Shown here: piece after piece, positions 22,201-29,863 of the stretch
Layout: every line of letters starts with the position of its first letter
Position numbering within the stretch: the first letter of the stretch is position 1
Origin: Oscillospiraceae bacterium
GTDB taxonomy: Bacteria; Bacillota; Clostridia; Oscillospirales; Ruminococcaceae
Assembly (NCBI GenBank): GCA_009777445.1
Contig: WRLV01000019.1
Coordinates: forward strand, 1-33,303
Direction: 5' to 3'
DNA length: 33,303 nucleotides
Notes under the pieces: generated by a model
Seen by the model: the letters and a program-made list of their open reading frames with translations, nothing else
Database searches by the model: none
Told to the model about the DNA's origin: nothing
Program-made: the position numbers and the translations under genes

Positions 22201-23388
22201 AGAATGTGGGCGCGAACGGGGTATTATCAAAACAGTGGGGCATTCGGTTTTCGCGACCAACTGCAAGACGCGCTTTCGGTTATAACGCTAAGACCCGAAA
22301 TAGCCAAAAGGCAGATTATCAATGCGGCAGGGGCGCAGTTCCCTGAGGGCGATGTTTTACACTGGTGGCACAGCATGATGAGCAAACGCAAGGGTGTGCG
22401 CACTAAATATAGTGACGACCTTCTCTGGCTCCCATATGTTTTGGCGGAATATGTTGAGAAAACAGGCGACATTGCGATTTTGAAAACGCAAGTTCATTAC
22501 TGTGATGCGAGCCTTTTGAGCGTAGAAGAACAGGAAAAATATTCGCAGGTTAAAAAGAGCGAATTGAAAGAGAGTATATACGACCACGCCAAAAACGCTC
22601 TCGAAAAGGCGCACAAAAAAGGGGGACACGACCTGCTCTTAATGGGGTGCGGCGACTGGTGTGACGGCTATAATAATGTAGGGGCGCGCGCTAAGGGTGA
22701 GAGCGTTTGGTTGTCAATGTTTTATATTGTCACTGCCGAAAAGTTTTTATCACTTTGTGACAGAGTTCACGATAACTATTATAAAGAAAAGCTTGAGGAG
22801 AGAATTCGACAACTTAGAGAAGCAATTGACAAAAACGCTTGGGACGGTGAATATTATCTGCGCGCGTTTTACGACGACGGCACACCTATGGGCAGTGCGG
22901 CAAATGATTTATGTAAAATCGACCTGTTGCCTCAGGCGTTCAGTGTTTTTGCAAAAATGCCCGATGAAGGCAGAAAAATTTCGGCTTTGACGGCGGCAAT
23001 AGAAAATCTTGTTGAACGCCAAACAGGGGTGGTAAAGCTCTTTTCACCGGCGTTTGCGCGTGAAAAAACCGCACAGCGACCGGGGTATGTGATGAGTTAT
23101 CCCGAAGGGGTTCGCGAAAACGGTGGGCAGTATACCCACGCCGCCGCATGGTTAGCTTTAGCCTGCAAACAAGCGGGAATGGATGAGACGGCGGCAAAAA
23201 TCACAAAAATGTTATCGCCAATCGGCAGGGGTGACGAATATAAAACAGAGCCGTATTATATGACAGCAGACGTTTACACCAACCCCCAAGCCTACGGAAG
23301 AGGCGGCTGGAGCATCTACACCGGCTCAGCAGGCTGGTATTTTAAACTTTTATCTGACGAACATCGTCGCAAAAACTACGAGTGCTAA
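16297..23388 (+). CDS. Cyclic beta-1,2-glucan synthase-like GT84/glycoamylase-like/GH94 protein (2363 aa)
   Basis: GT84-type motifs ALDYDTLPLMDSVSELVG, ILEGGHMGVIYAGNVEF, KRQHRWLRGDLQNF; GH94 region GYYQNSGAFGFRDQLQDALS...HWWHSMMSKRKGVRTKYSDDLLWLPYVLAEY. GTG start after AAGGAGAGG. Confidence 0.88.
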   Translation: MQNEKIAEIISKKGKRVAKYKFNRQLKNFERQLKFNIVKNLTAGLVAGEWRLAQKEIRMLMTRDKEVYISVSGDTGLPVVGELLDGLMTDEINENTVCECIDKASRTKYIPSMDIDNLVWAAKFSVINRYIKQLSASVADGTQNPEPKISDMAARLGRFAALDESELTLRLNPLEKIYSDDSLYPKMTAETKALYRKMSAQTAIATDRDEDRMAREYLIRCKENEHVGKLIFSEYRNIFPFANPVVYTLVIGLSAAALSAVVGFFFGVLGGMASFFPIMAAIKPIVDLSITKTARVTAPIPAMKLSGDIPKNAKTLCCISTLLSNKGDATAGLKKLKAVREKNHAKNLTYCLLCDLPPSDSSAEKSDNGLIYAAKEAFEGQDDFVILIRERVYSKTQRTWQGDERKRGAILALAELLRKKQRKQGGFRAIYGDLLALEDVKYILALDYDTLPLMDSVSELVGIALHPLSQGKGIIAPRMSTTLTSYLKTGFSRAMTANGGTAGASTYDSFAGEMYQDCFGEGIFTGKGLIDVDIFAECFERDFQNGRKDFPPERILSHDILEGGHMGVIYAGNVEFSDSFPETSSAYFKRQHRWLRGDLQNFPQIFNKNLSALTKVKLADNVRRAVTPLFSMLLLVYGLAAANGWFFALSIISTLSPFLTGFFPSIIRGRRFSNYRKFYAPVVSQSAQLIRQCVLEVMLLPQNALVSSDALFRAVWRMSVSKRRLLDWTASDKFSSKKGYAHMLWAQVLSLVILGMSVFSLITAALGVSDYEMWVAISGVIVSGFFLSALPTLMYIDKTSGQIPPLVTAGMRKELNAHVKKMWNFYADYVVEEHNFLPPDNVQYAPLYRVCARTSPTNIGMYLLSILSVYYFKIITKKELLTRVENTLTTIEKMEKWKGNLLNWYETKGLSKVSGFVSSVDSGNFLCCILALKEGLKAESGGENLVARIEKIIDDTDLKAFFNENKQLFSIGFDLDKGEMSRHHYDLLMSEARMMSYYAIGKGVADKRHWRSLGRTMGKQGRYAAPIAWTGTMFEYFMPELLLKSKFGGMGYEGLKFALYCQKKRAAAIGIPFGMSESGYYAFDNELNYQYKAHGVGAVGLKEGLDRERVVSPYSSYLAMMSEPVASYNNLTRLEELGACHPKYGFYEAVDFTVSRTGSGYAVIKSHMAHHVGMSIAAVTNTLLDGILCKRFLSDPGMKRAEELLEEKIIAGETLLGEPERQREDESHMNTEEFKHVSIFNPQVTALSNGVITLFCADFGLQETLYKGLNNVRHTADLMNPRGMMYAFSEQEHVMPFYSHPSFDESIRLMPQRVLFKNNTVEYERSYRGLRCAMQVFLHPSKPLEIRKFSAQNSSGIKRQLTLAAFLEPTLARTVDTEAHPAFSDLFTDLSFDSEHQLFIVKKTERNSGGSNLPQKQTFMAIGCKNREDISYSFDRESVLSRNRGIFSAFKKARFRDNNDVCVPSPCLFLKVDFPLDAHAQKETELFFCYGESRDEVIGLAHSHRFEGVQPNDDIVTPIVYDTLYGRIIRKALPFILFTPDVDKKAVMANRMSKDGLFRFGISGDLPLVVFWFKDRAGYIDGALQMKKILSICMVNFDLMVVCENKEQLILTQRIAAELNLENAVHIIIKSEIDQETLTLIRAVSAYQISSNDFLWPEREKSNPGFPPILKCQSRRAAGGKSTVSETGFSEKGDVYYIDKTPDIPWCNLLANSQFGCLVSDCALGFSWALNSRENKLTPWNNDLLSDNKGERLIMKTGGDMYDIIDGAAVEFAPNKADYKSCARQISTHTRIRVFEKGMGKEITVVLSNKAKFQKNISLAFYFEPVLDADRKNAQLLQPSTAENALIFKTHANGVFSGALVVCADREAVFTTERRAFFNGDWKKESLSPSYDVCGAVIVKLELPPKYTDKVKFILAFTKNHEEPLSILEALKKQNFAPPIVAPDIKSTQHSELNHLYKYWLPWQIIGGRMWARTGYYQNSGAFGFRDQLQDALSVITLRPEIAKRQIINAAGAQFPEGDVLHWWHSMMSKRKGVRTKYSDDLLWLPYVLAEYVEKTGDIAILKTQVHYCDASLLSVEEQEKYSQVKKSELKESIYDHAKNALEKAHKKGGHDLLLMGCGDWCDGYNNVGARAKGESVWLSMFYIVTAEKFLSLCDRVHDNYYKEKLEERIRQLREAIDKNAWDGEYYLRAFYDDGTPMGSAANDLCKIDLLPQAFSVFAKMPDEGRKISALTAAIENLVERQTGVVKLFSPAFAREKTAQRPGYVMSYPEGVRENGGQYTHAAAWLALACKQAGMDETAAKITKMLSPIGRGDEYKTEPYYMTADVYTNPQAYGRGGWSIYTGSAGWYFKLLSDEHRRKNYEC
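21318..21338. repeat. GC-rich palindromic repeat inside the glucan synthase CDS
   Basis: CGGCGAGCCGCCGGTGGCAAA, matching the polA-internal repeat over 20 nt. Confidence 0.7.
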
Positions 23389-23856
23389 GTCGCCTGACAG
23401 GGCGGCGGGGAGGGTGTGTCTTGTTTTCTTTACTTTAGTTGCGGCGAAATAGACCGCTATGGTGTAGAATGTCGTTTCACTGCTTCCCAAAATAACGCTT
23501 GCTAAACGCCCTGTGAAACTGTCGGGGCCTACCTCGCTTATAATGTTTTCATAGAGAGCTATTGCCCCACTACCCGAAAACGGGCGCATTAATATAAGCG
23601 GCAGCGTTTCAGGCGGATAACCGAAAAACTCACCTAACGGAGCTATTGATGAGCTAATCAAGTCAAGCGCGCCGGAACTCCTGAACATTCCGACAGCCAA
23701 CATCAATGCAAAGAGCGACGGGAAAATATCCGTCACTGTTTGAACACCTTCTTTGACCCCCTTGACAAACTCAGCAAACACATCGACTTTTTTAGCCAAT
23801 CCAAAAATTAGCACAAAAACAAACAATAAAGGAATTACAAAATCAGATAACGACAT
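23350..23856 (-). CDS. spmB: Spore maturation protein B
   Basis: Nucleoside-recognition-like: LILMRPFSGSGAIALYENIISEVGPDSFTGRLASVILGSSETTFYTIAVYFA. Confidence 0.93.
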   Translation of the reverse strand: MSLSDFVIPLLFVFVLIFGLAKKVDVFAEFVKGVKEGVQTVTDIFPSLFALMLAVGMFRSSGALDLISSSIAPLGEFFGYPPETLPLILMRPFSGSGAIALYENIISEVGPDSFTGRLASVILGSSETTFYTIAVYFAATKVKKTRHTLPAALSGDLALVVFATMFVR

Positions 23857-23857
23857 T

Positions 23858-24448
23858 TTAAAGTCCTTTCGGCGATTTCTGCAAAAGTTTTGCGGTGATG
23901 ACTGCTACTGTGAGGGTGGCGGCGGAGACGAGCCAAACGGGAATGAGAATGTCCATCGGGGCCGCCGAGCCGTGCTTTAGGCGTATTGCCGCCACCGTTG
24001 TCGGAATCAATTGCAGGCTGGCAGTGTTGAGAACCACGAATAAGACCATGTTGTTTGTGGCGAATTCGCTCGAGTGTTCTTCTTTTTCTAACTCACGCAT
24101 GGCGGCTATTCCGAAGGGGGTTGAGGCGTTACCCAACCCCAATAGGTTGGCAGTGATATTTAGCACTATATAGCCCATTGCCGCGCCTTTCGGGTTCAAC
24201 CCCTTGAATAAAAGCGACAAAAGCGGGGTGAATAAATTCGAGATTTTTTCTATAATGCCGGACTGGCTCGCTACGCGCATTACACCGCTCCAAAGGCAGA
24301 TTACCCCTGCTAAGGTGAAGCAAAGGGTTATGGCATTACCGCCCTCGCTTACAGCCGCTGTGGTGAGTTCTGAGACCTTACCGTTCACTACTGCGAAAAT
24401 CAACGATATTATAATCAGCCCCGAGAAAAACCATTTCATCATACACAT
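23858..24448 (-). CDS. spmA: Spore maturation protein A
   Basis: GVMRVASQSGIIEKISNLFTPLLSLLFKGLNPKGAAMGYIVLNITANLLGLGNASTPFGIAAMREL; directly upstream of spmB. Confidence 0.93.
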   Translation of the reverse strand: MCMMKWFFSGLIIISLIFAVVNGKVSELTTAAVSEGGNAITLCFTLAGVICLWSGVMRVASQSGIIEKISNLFTPLLSLLFKGLNPKGAAMGYIVLNITANLLGLGNASTPFGIAAMRELEKEEHSSEFATNNMVLFVVLNTASLQLIPTTVAAIRLKHGSAAPMDILIPVWLVSAATLTVAVITAKLLQKSPKGL

Positions 24449-24583
24449 TCCACCCCAAAAAATAAAATTAACAATTTATTTACAATTTATTAACACTTAT
24501 CTATATATTTTTCTCTTTTGATATTATATAATAAGAGTATTTTGATAGTATGGTATAATGTTTATTGAGAAGGAGTTTATTTT

Positions 24584-24931
24584 ATGTGGGATTTTAATGC
24601 AATAAACCTTGAAAAGGGGCTTGAACGCGTGATGGGGCGCAAAGAATTGTACATTCAGCTGTTAGATAAGTTTTTTTGTGACGAAACCGTGGCAGGGCTT
24701 AAAACAGCGGCGGAGAGCTTAAACGCTGACGAGTTGAAAACCGAGTTGCACAAACTTAAAGGAACCGCCGCAAATCTGTCGGTTGACTTAATAGCCAAAA
24801 GGGCAGCCGAAATTTATGAAGAGCTTAAAAACAACGCCGCTATTGACAAAATAGCTGACAACTGCATTGAGTTGGCAGCCGAATTTGACAAAACCTCGAA
24901 CATGTATTTTGTGCATAAAAGCACGATTTAA
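24584..24931 (+). CDS. HPt (histidine phosphotransfer) domain protein
   Basis: ELKTELHKLKGTAANLSVDLIAKRAAEIYEELKN: HxLKGxAANL HPt signature; stand-alone 115 aa. Confidence 0.82.
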   Translation: MWDFNAINLEKGLERVMGRKELYIQLLDKFFCDETVAGLKTAAESLNADELKTELHKLKGTAANLSVDLIAKRAAEIYEELKNNAAIDKIADNCIELAAEFDKTSNMYFVHKSTI

Positions 24932-24971
24932 GAGTATTCATAAATATTCTCAAATTAGCCCGTAAATGCGC

Positions 24972-25000
24972 TTGCGTTTTGCGGAAATTTATGGTATAAT
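24972..25000 (+). promoter_or_regulatory. SigA promoter (TTGCGT-17-TATAAT, extended -10)
   Basis: TTGCGT 24972-24977, TATAAT 24995-25000, 5' of the M50 gene. Confidence 0.65.
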
Positions 25001-25038
25001 AAATCTATAAAAAAATAATTTAATTAAGGATTGTGCTT

Positions 25039-25743
25039 ATGGATTTTAGAGGCCCTATTTTATTGCTGTTTGACTTCATCATTGGTGGGAACACTCAGCT
25101 TTCTGAAGTGGTGATTAGCTTTTTCGTGGTTTTTATTATTATTTTCTCTTTGTTTCCCGTGCATGAGTGCGCTCACGCGCTGACAGCAAAATGGTTGGGT
25201 GATAACACTGCCGAAAGAATGGGCAGGGTCACGCTTAACCCGTTCGCGCATATTGATAAGTTCGGGTTGCTTATGATGTGCCTTGTGTCGATTGGTTACG
25301 CTAAGCCGGTTCCGGTTGAACCGCGCAATTTCAAAAGGGGCATAAAAATGCAAGTCGGCATGGCAATCACCGCCGCCGCCGGCCCACTCTCGAACATAAT
25401 CTTTTCATATGTGCTTATGGTTATATTCAAGATTTTGCTTCGGTTCAACATGATAACAAGCGAATATGTTCTGATGTTTTTCTACTATTCAATAATTTTA
25501 AGCCTTTTTCTCGCTGTCTTTAATCTTATCCCCATACCGCCTTTAGACGGCTCTAAAATATTATTTGGCTTTTTAAGCCACAAGGCTACACACTTCTTTA
25601 TGAGGTATGAGAGGTATTTTCTTATAGCGTTTTTCGTTTTGATTTTCACCCGTGTTTTAAGCGGTCCTTTAAATTTTTTGACAAATTATCTGCTTATAGC
25701 TTTAGATTTTCTTTCAGGTTTTGTCGGCCCATCGGTTCATTAG
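25039..25743 (+). CDS. Site-2 protease (M50) family membrane protein
   Basis: FPVHECAHALTAKWLGD (HExxH) and NLIPIPPLDGSKIL; ATG at 25039 preferred over upstream GTG 25033. Confidence 0.9.
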   Translation: MDFRGPILLLFDFIIGGNTQLSEVVISFFVVFIIIFSLFPVHECAHALTAKWLGDNTAERMGRVTLNPFAHIDKFGLLMMCLVSIGYAKPVPVEPRNFKRGIKMQVGMAITAAAGPLSNIIFSYVLMVIFKILLRFNMITSEYVLMFFYYSIILSLFLAVFNLIPIPPLDGSKILFGFLSHKATHFFMRYERYFLIAFFVLIFTRVLSGPLNFLTNYLLIALDFLSGFVGPSVH

Positions 25744-25744
25744 T

Positions 25745-26446
25745 ATGAGTGTTTTAAATTTTAAAATCGCTGTTTTTGAGGGACCGCTTGACCTTTTGTT
25801 ATCGCTTATATCAAAGCATAAACTGAACATCATGGATATAGAAATATCCGTTCTTTTAGAGCAGTTCTTGGCTTATCTCGATGAAATGACAGAGGCTGAT
25901 ATGGAAATAACGGGTGAGTTTTTAGAGATGGCGGCGCGGCTTATATATATCAAAAGCTTGGCGTTGCTCCCCAAACACGAGTTTGAGGCGGCAAAAAAAG
26001 AGCTTGAAGGGCTGTTGATTGAATATGACCTGTGCAAGAAAGCCGCATTGAAATTACGCGCACAATATATTGGCGATGACATATTTGTAAGGCGCGCGCT
26101 TGAATTATCAGGAGATTTTGAATACAGCACGGCGCACGACCCATATGACCTTTATGCCGCCTTAAAACAGGTTCTTGGCAAAGAGAAGCCCGAGAGAGTG
26201 AGCTTAGTTCCTCAAAGGCCGTTTGTCCCTAAAAGTTATGTGGCTGTTTTCACGAAGGTTATGTTTGTTTTGAGAAGGATTCGCTTTGGCGGAAAAGTCA
26301 TGTTAGATGACTTATACAAAGGGCAAACTCGCTCGGAACAAGTTGCAATCTTTTTGGCGTTGCTTGAACTTTCAAGGTTCGGAAGGGTTAACTTCTCAGC
26401 CGACAATAAATTTCTTATTTTAGAAAAAAGAGAAGGGCAGACTTAA
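25745..26446 (+). CDS. scpA: Segregation and condensation protein A
   Basis: NFKIAVFEGPLDLLLSLISKHKLNIMDIEISVLLEQFLAYL; ATG at 25745. Confidence 0.95.
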   Translation: MSVLNFKIAVFEGPLDLLLSLISKHKLNIMDIEISVLLEQFLAYLDEMTEADMEITGEFLEMAARLIYIKSLALLPKHEFEAAKKELEGLLIEYDLCKKAALKLRAQYIGDDIFVRRALELSGDFEYSTAHDPYDLYAALKQVLGKEKPERVSLVPQRPFVPKSYVAVFTKVMFVLRRIRFGGKVMLDDLYKGQTRSEQVAIFLALLELSRFGRVNFSADNKFLILEKREGQT

Positions 26447-26449
26447 AAA

Positions 26450-26995
26450 ATGAACGTGAACGACTCACTTGCTATTATTGAGGCTATTCTTTTTGCTCAC
26501 GGTGAGCCTATTACACCGGATAGACTTAGCGATGCAAGCGGAATTGATGTTCAAACGGCAGTAAAGCTTGTTGAACAGTTAGAGCGAAAATATAATGTGT
26601 CTGACAGTGGGCTTTGCGTGTTAACCCTAAACGGCGGATTTCAATTAGCGACACGCGCCGAATTTTCGTCACATGTGAAAAAAGCGTTAGCAACCAAAAG
26701 ACAAGCCCCCCTGACACCCGCGGCAATGGAAACGCTTGCAATCATCGCATATAACCAACCCGTAACCAAAGCTTTCGTAGAACAAGTGAGAGGAACAGAC
26801 AGCAACTATGTGGTAAACTCATTGGCTGAACGCGGGCTGATTATTGATATAGGGCGGCTTGATTTGCCCGGGCGACCAATTGCTTATAAGACCACCGACA
26901 CTTTTTTACGCTGTTTCGGGCTTAGCGGCATGTCTGAACTGCCGCCGCTACCCGAGCAAGAAGAGCAATTAAGTTTTGATACCATTGACGAGTAA
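26450..26995 (+). CDS. scpB: Segregation and condensation protein B
   Basis: AIIEAILFAHGEPITPDRLSDASG...LTPAAMETLAIIAYNQPVTKAFVEQVRGTDSNYVVNSLAERGLI. Confidence 0.95.
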   Translation: MNVNDSLAIIEAILFAHGEPITPDRLSDASGIDVQTAVKLVEQLERKYNVSDSGLCVLTLNGGFQLATRAEFSSHVKKALATKRQAPLTPAAMETLAIIAYNQPVTKAFVEQVRGTDSNYVVNSLAERGLIIDIGRLDLPGRPIAYKTTDTFLRCFGLSGMSELPPLPEQEEQLSFDTIDE

Positions 26996-27016
26996 GTTTG
27001 TGCAGAAAGGGCAGGT

Positions 27017-27733
27017 TTGAAAAAAATGGTTTTCTTATATGTTTTTGGCGGTATTGTCGCGTTAGTTGGGCTTGCCTTGTTCTTGCCCGTTAATGTTACT
27101 TTAAAATATAAAAGTAGTGATGCTCTTTTAGAGGGAAAGTCAGAGTGCGTGGTTTACTATTGGTTCTTTAAAATTTTCCCTGCTAAACAAAAAGAAGGAA
27201 CAACACATTCCCCCCCAAAAAAAAATAAAGAACCCACTGAAAATAAACAGCCAATTGAGAATAAAAACGCGAGTGTGCCAAAATCAGAACAAAACGTAAA
27301 AAAGCAAGAGCGAACAGCACCGCCCAAAGCAGACACACTGCCTGTCGATTTTTTAGAGAGCGGCGTTGGCGACTTAAAGCAACTCAAAGAGCTAATCGGC
27401 TCAATTATAAAGCCAATCGGGCGCGTGTTCGGGAAAATTAAAATAAAGTCGCTTGAAATAATTTGTGTGAGCGGCGGTGATGATGCGGCAAAAACCGCAC
27501 TTAATTATGGGCTTTGTTGCACGGCAATTTACAGTTTTGTGGAATGGCTTTCACTTAAAATGAGCATGCGGCGCAAAAAAATAAAGATTGCCGCCGACTG
27601 GGAACAGCCGAAAACAATTCTTTATCTTGATTTGAAATTCGCGCTGAGATTAGGAACCGTACTTTTGCAACTCGGCTCGTTAGTCTCGGCTTTTATTAAA
27701 AACAACTATAAGAAAGGTGGAAAATATGGCTAA
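27017..27733 (+). CDS. DUF2953-like membrane-anchored protein
   Basis: N-terminal TM, Lys/Pro-rich linker, ALNYGLCCTAIYSFVEWLS; directly 5' of ytfJ as in other sporulating Firmicutes. Confidence 0.75.
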   Translation: MKKMVFLYVFGGIVALVGLALFLPVNVTLKYKSSDALLEGKSECVVYYWFFKIFPAKQKEGTTHSPPKKNKEPTENKQPIENKNASVPKSEQNVKKQERTAPPKADTLPVDFLESGVGDLKQLKELIGSIIKPIGRVFGKIKIKSLEIICVSGGDDAAKTALNYGLCCTAIYSFVEWLSLKMSMRRKKIKIAADWEQPKTILYLDLKFALRLGTVLLQLGSLVSAFIKNNYKKGGKYG

Positions 27734-28112
27734 TCACTTAAACGGAATGATGAGTACTTCTATGGAAAAAATCAGAGAATTGGTAGATGTCAACACTATT
27801 ATAGGCGACATGATTACTACCCCTGACGGCGCAACAATTATTCCTATTTCAAAAGTCAGTTTCGGGTTCGTGTCCGGCGGTTCGGACCTTTCAAAGGGCA
27901 ATGATGCGTTCGCGGGTGGGGCGAGCGCGGGGGTCAGCATAAAACCGCAGGGCTTTGTCGTGGTGTCAAAAACCGGCGACATTAAACTCTTAGAGTTCTC
28001 AAGCGACAACAACCTGATAGACGGCATAATCACAGGCGTTCCCGACCTTGTTGCTAAAATTAAGGATATTTTTACTGAAAAAACTCAAGATGACGAGAGC
28101 GAGCAAGAGTGA
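27717..28112 (+). CDS. ytfJ: YtfJ/GerW family sporulation protein
   Basis: GDMITTPDGATIIPISKVSFGFVSGGSDL...GGASAGVSIKPQGFVVV. Confidence 0.92.
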   Translation: MENMANHLNGMMSTSMEKIRELVDVNTIIGDMITTPDGATIIPISKVSFGFVSGGSDLSKGNDAFAGGASAGVSIKPQGFVVVSKTGDIKLLEFSSDNNLIDGIITGVPDLVAKIKDIFTEKTQDDESEQE

Positions 28113-28114
28113 TG

Positions 28115-28151
28115 GCAGTTGACAATTGACAGTTGACAGTGGATAGTTATT
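28115..28151. repeat. Heptamer-array half element B
   Basis: CAGTTGACAATTGACAGTTGACAGTGGATAGTTATT, starting about 3 bp after the ytfJ stop and ending before the RBS of the Rpn-like gene. Confidence 0.85.
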
Positions 28152-28168
28152 ATTGAAAGGGGGTAAAA

Positions 28169-29005
28169 ATGAGCGAACTAAAAGTAAAACCAAAAGTTGA
28201 TATTGCATTTAAAAAAATATTTGCAGACAACGAAGAGCTTTTAAAAGCACTTATTTCGTCTGCTTTAGACTTCAAGGCGAAAAAAATAATTTTAAAGCCG
28301 ACAGAAATCACGCCATCAAGTGCTAAAGAAAAATTTTGCCGTTTAGACGTTCGCGCAAATGTTGACGGCAAAGAAATCGACATCGAAATTCAGCTGTTCG
28401 GGCGCGATGATTTTCGGGCAAGAGCAGAGTATTACTCCTGCCTTATGTTCGCAAGACTGCCGCGCGGCGAGGAATACGAGAAAATCCCCAAAACTATTCT
28501 GATTAATATAATTGACTGGAACGCCTTCGGCTGTTCCGAATACCATTCAAAGTTTATCACGATGGAAGAAAAACGCCACGAAATGCTTACAGACAAGAAA
28601 GAAATCCACTTCTTTGAACTGAAAAAAATACCGCCGATTGAAAACGCGACTAAAGAAATAGAATACTGGCTAAATTTAATAGGGGCAGACACAGAGGAAG
28701 AACTAAAAGAATTAGGGCGAACCGCGAACAAGAACATACTGAAGGCGGTTGGTGAGGTTAAAAGAATAAATGAGGACAGCCGTTTTGTATGGGAAGTCGA
28801 GGCTCGTGAAATACAATTAAGAGAAGAGAAATCGGCACTTTATTCGGCTGAGAAGAAAGGGCGAGAAGAAGGCGAGAAAAAGGGCATGGAAAAAGGCATG
28901 GAAAAGGGCATGGAGAAGGGGCGCGAAGAGGGCATACAGGAAACCATCGAAAGGTTTAGACGAGGCGGCATGTCCGATGAAGAGATTAATAAGTTTTTGC
29001 ATTAA
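28169..29005 (+). CDS. Rpn family recombination-promoting nuclease / PD-(D/E)XK nuclease family transposase
   Basis: MSELKVKPKVDIAFKKIFADNEELLKALISSALD...RLDVRANVDGKEIDIEIQ (PD-(D/E)XK core), GMEKG repeats, tail RGGMSDEEINKFLH. Confidence 0.85.
   Translation: MSELKVKPKVDIAFKKIFADNEELLKALISSALDFKAKKIILKPTEITPSSAKEKFCRLDVRANVDGKEIDIEIQLFGRDDFRARAEYYSCLMFARLPRGEEYEKIPKTILINIIDWNAFGCSEYHSKFITMEEKRHEMLTDKKEIHFFELKKIPPIENATKEIEYWLNLIGADTEEELKELGRTANKNILKAVGEVKRINEDSRFVWEVEAREIQLREEKSALYSAEKKGREEGEKKGMEKGMEKGMEKGREEGIQETIERFRRGGMSDEEINKFLH
28859..28942 (+). repeat. 12-bp coding repeats (GGCATGGAAAAA type), 7 units
   Basis: In-frame GREE-GEKK-GMEK-GMEK-GMEK-GREE-GIQE. Confidence 0.85.
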
Positions 29006-29021
29006 AGACGGATTCGGGAGT

Positions 29022-29043
29022 GGGACGGGCAAAGCCCGTCCCC
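29022..29043. repeat. Dispersed palindrome, copy 2 (GGGACGGGC-AAA-GCCCGTCCCC)
   Basis: 17 bp downstream of the Rpn-like stop codon. Confidence 0.85.
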
Positions 29044-29083
29044 TATGCTGTCCAACAATTGCAATTATTATTTAAAATTCTAC

Positions 29084-29112
29084 TTGTAAATTTTGGAAAA
29101 GTGTTGTATAAT
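29084..29112 (+). promoter_or_regulatory. SigA promoter (TTGTAA-17-TATAAT)
   Basis: TTGTAA 29084-29089, TATAAT 29107-29112; ATG at 29146. Confidence 0.7.
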
Positions 29113-29145
29113 ATAATAGTAAATTTAAGAAAGGACAAGAAAACT

Positions 29146-29841
29146 ATGATAAGTTATTCACACGAAGTTGAACAGATGTGCGTAGTGGCAAAAGGGTGCA
29201 ACCACGGGCCGGCACCCATTCCCGTTGAGGGAAAGTGGGTAAAGTCGTTTCAAATCAGCGACATAAGCGGTCTTACCCATGGCGTGGGTTGGTGTGCGCC
29301 GCAACAAGGGGCGTGTAAGCTGACACTTAACGTCAAAAACGGCATTGTCGAGGAGGCGTTGATTGAAACGCTCGGGTGTTCGGGCATGACACACTCAGCG
29401 GCTATGGCAGGTGAAATTCTCCCCGGAAAGACAATCCTCGAAGCCCTTAACACCGACCTTGTTTGTGATGCGATTAATGTCGCCATGCGTGAGCTGTTTT
29501 TGCAAATGGCTTATGGGCGTTCCCAAACCGCATTTTCAGAGGGTGGGCTTCCGATTGGCGCGGGGCTTGAAGACTTAGGCAAAGGCTTGCGCTCACAAGT
29601 CGGGACGATTTTCTCAACATCGAAAAAAGGCGTTCGCTATATGGAAATGGCAGAGGGCTATATAACCTCTCTCGGCTTGGATGCAAATGGCGAAATAATC
29701 GGCTATAAATTCATTAAAGTCGGCAAAATGTTAGAGGAAATACGCCACGGGAAAAGCCCGAATTTAGCTTATGAAGAAAACATCGGGCAATACGGCAGAT
29801 ATGACGAAGCGGTGAAAAAAATCGACCCGCGCGAAGAATAA
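29146..29841 (+). CDS. NifU-like iron-sulfur cluster assembly scaffold protein
   Basis: ETLGCSGMTHSAAMAGEILPGKTILEAL-type Cys region; RBS AAGAAAGGAC before ATG 29146 (ORF-track start at 29020 lies upstream of the promoter). Confidence 0.8.
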   Translation: MISYSHEVEQMCVVAKGCNHGPAPIPVEGKWVKSFQISDISGLTHGVGWCAPQQGACKLTLNVKNGIVEEALIETLGCSGMTHSAAMAGEILPGKTILEALNTDLVCDAINVAMRELFLQMAYGRSQTAFSEGGLPIGAGLEDLGKGLRSQVGTIFSTSKKGVRYMEMAEGYITSLGLDANGEIIGYKFIKVGKMLEEIRHGKSPNLAYEENIGQYGRYDEAVKKIDPREE

Positions 29842-29863
29842 TCAGAAAGGAAATGTTTGAAAT

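Noticed and set aside
29020-29145. Upstream start at 29020 for the Fe-S scaffold-like gene
   Set aside because: The extension covers the palindrome and the TTGTAA-17-TATAAT promoter; ATG 29146 has an RBS and a natural N-terminus.
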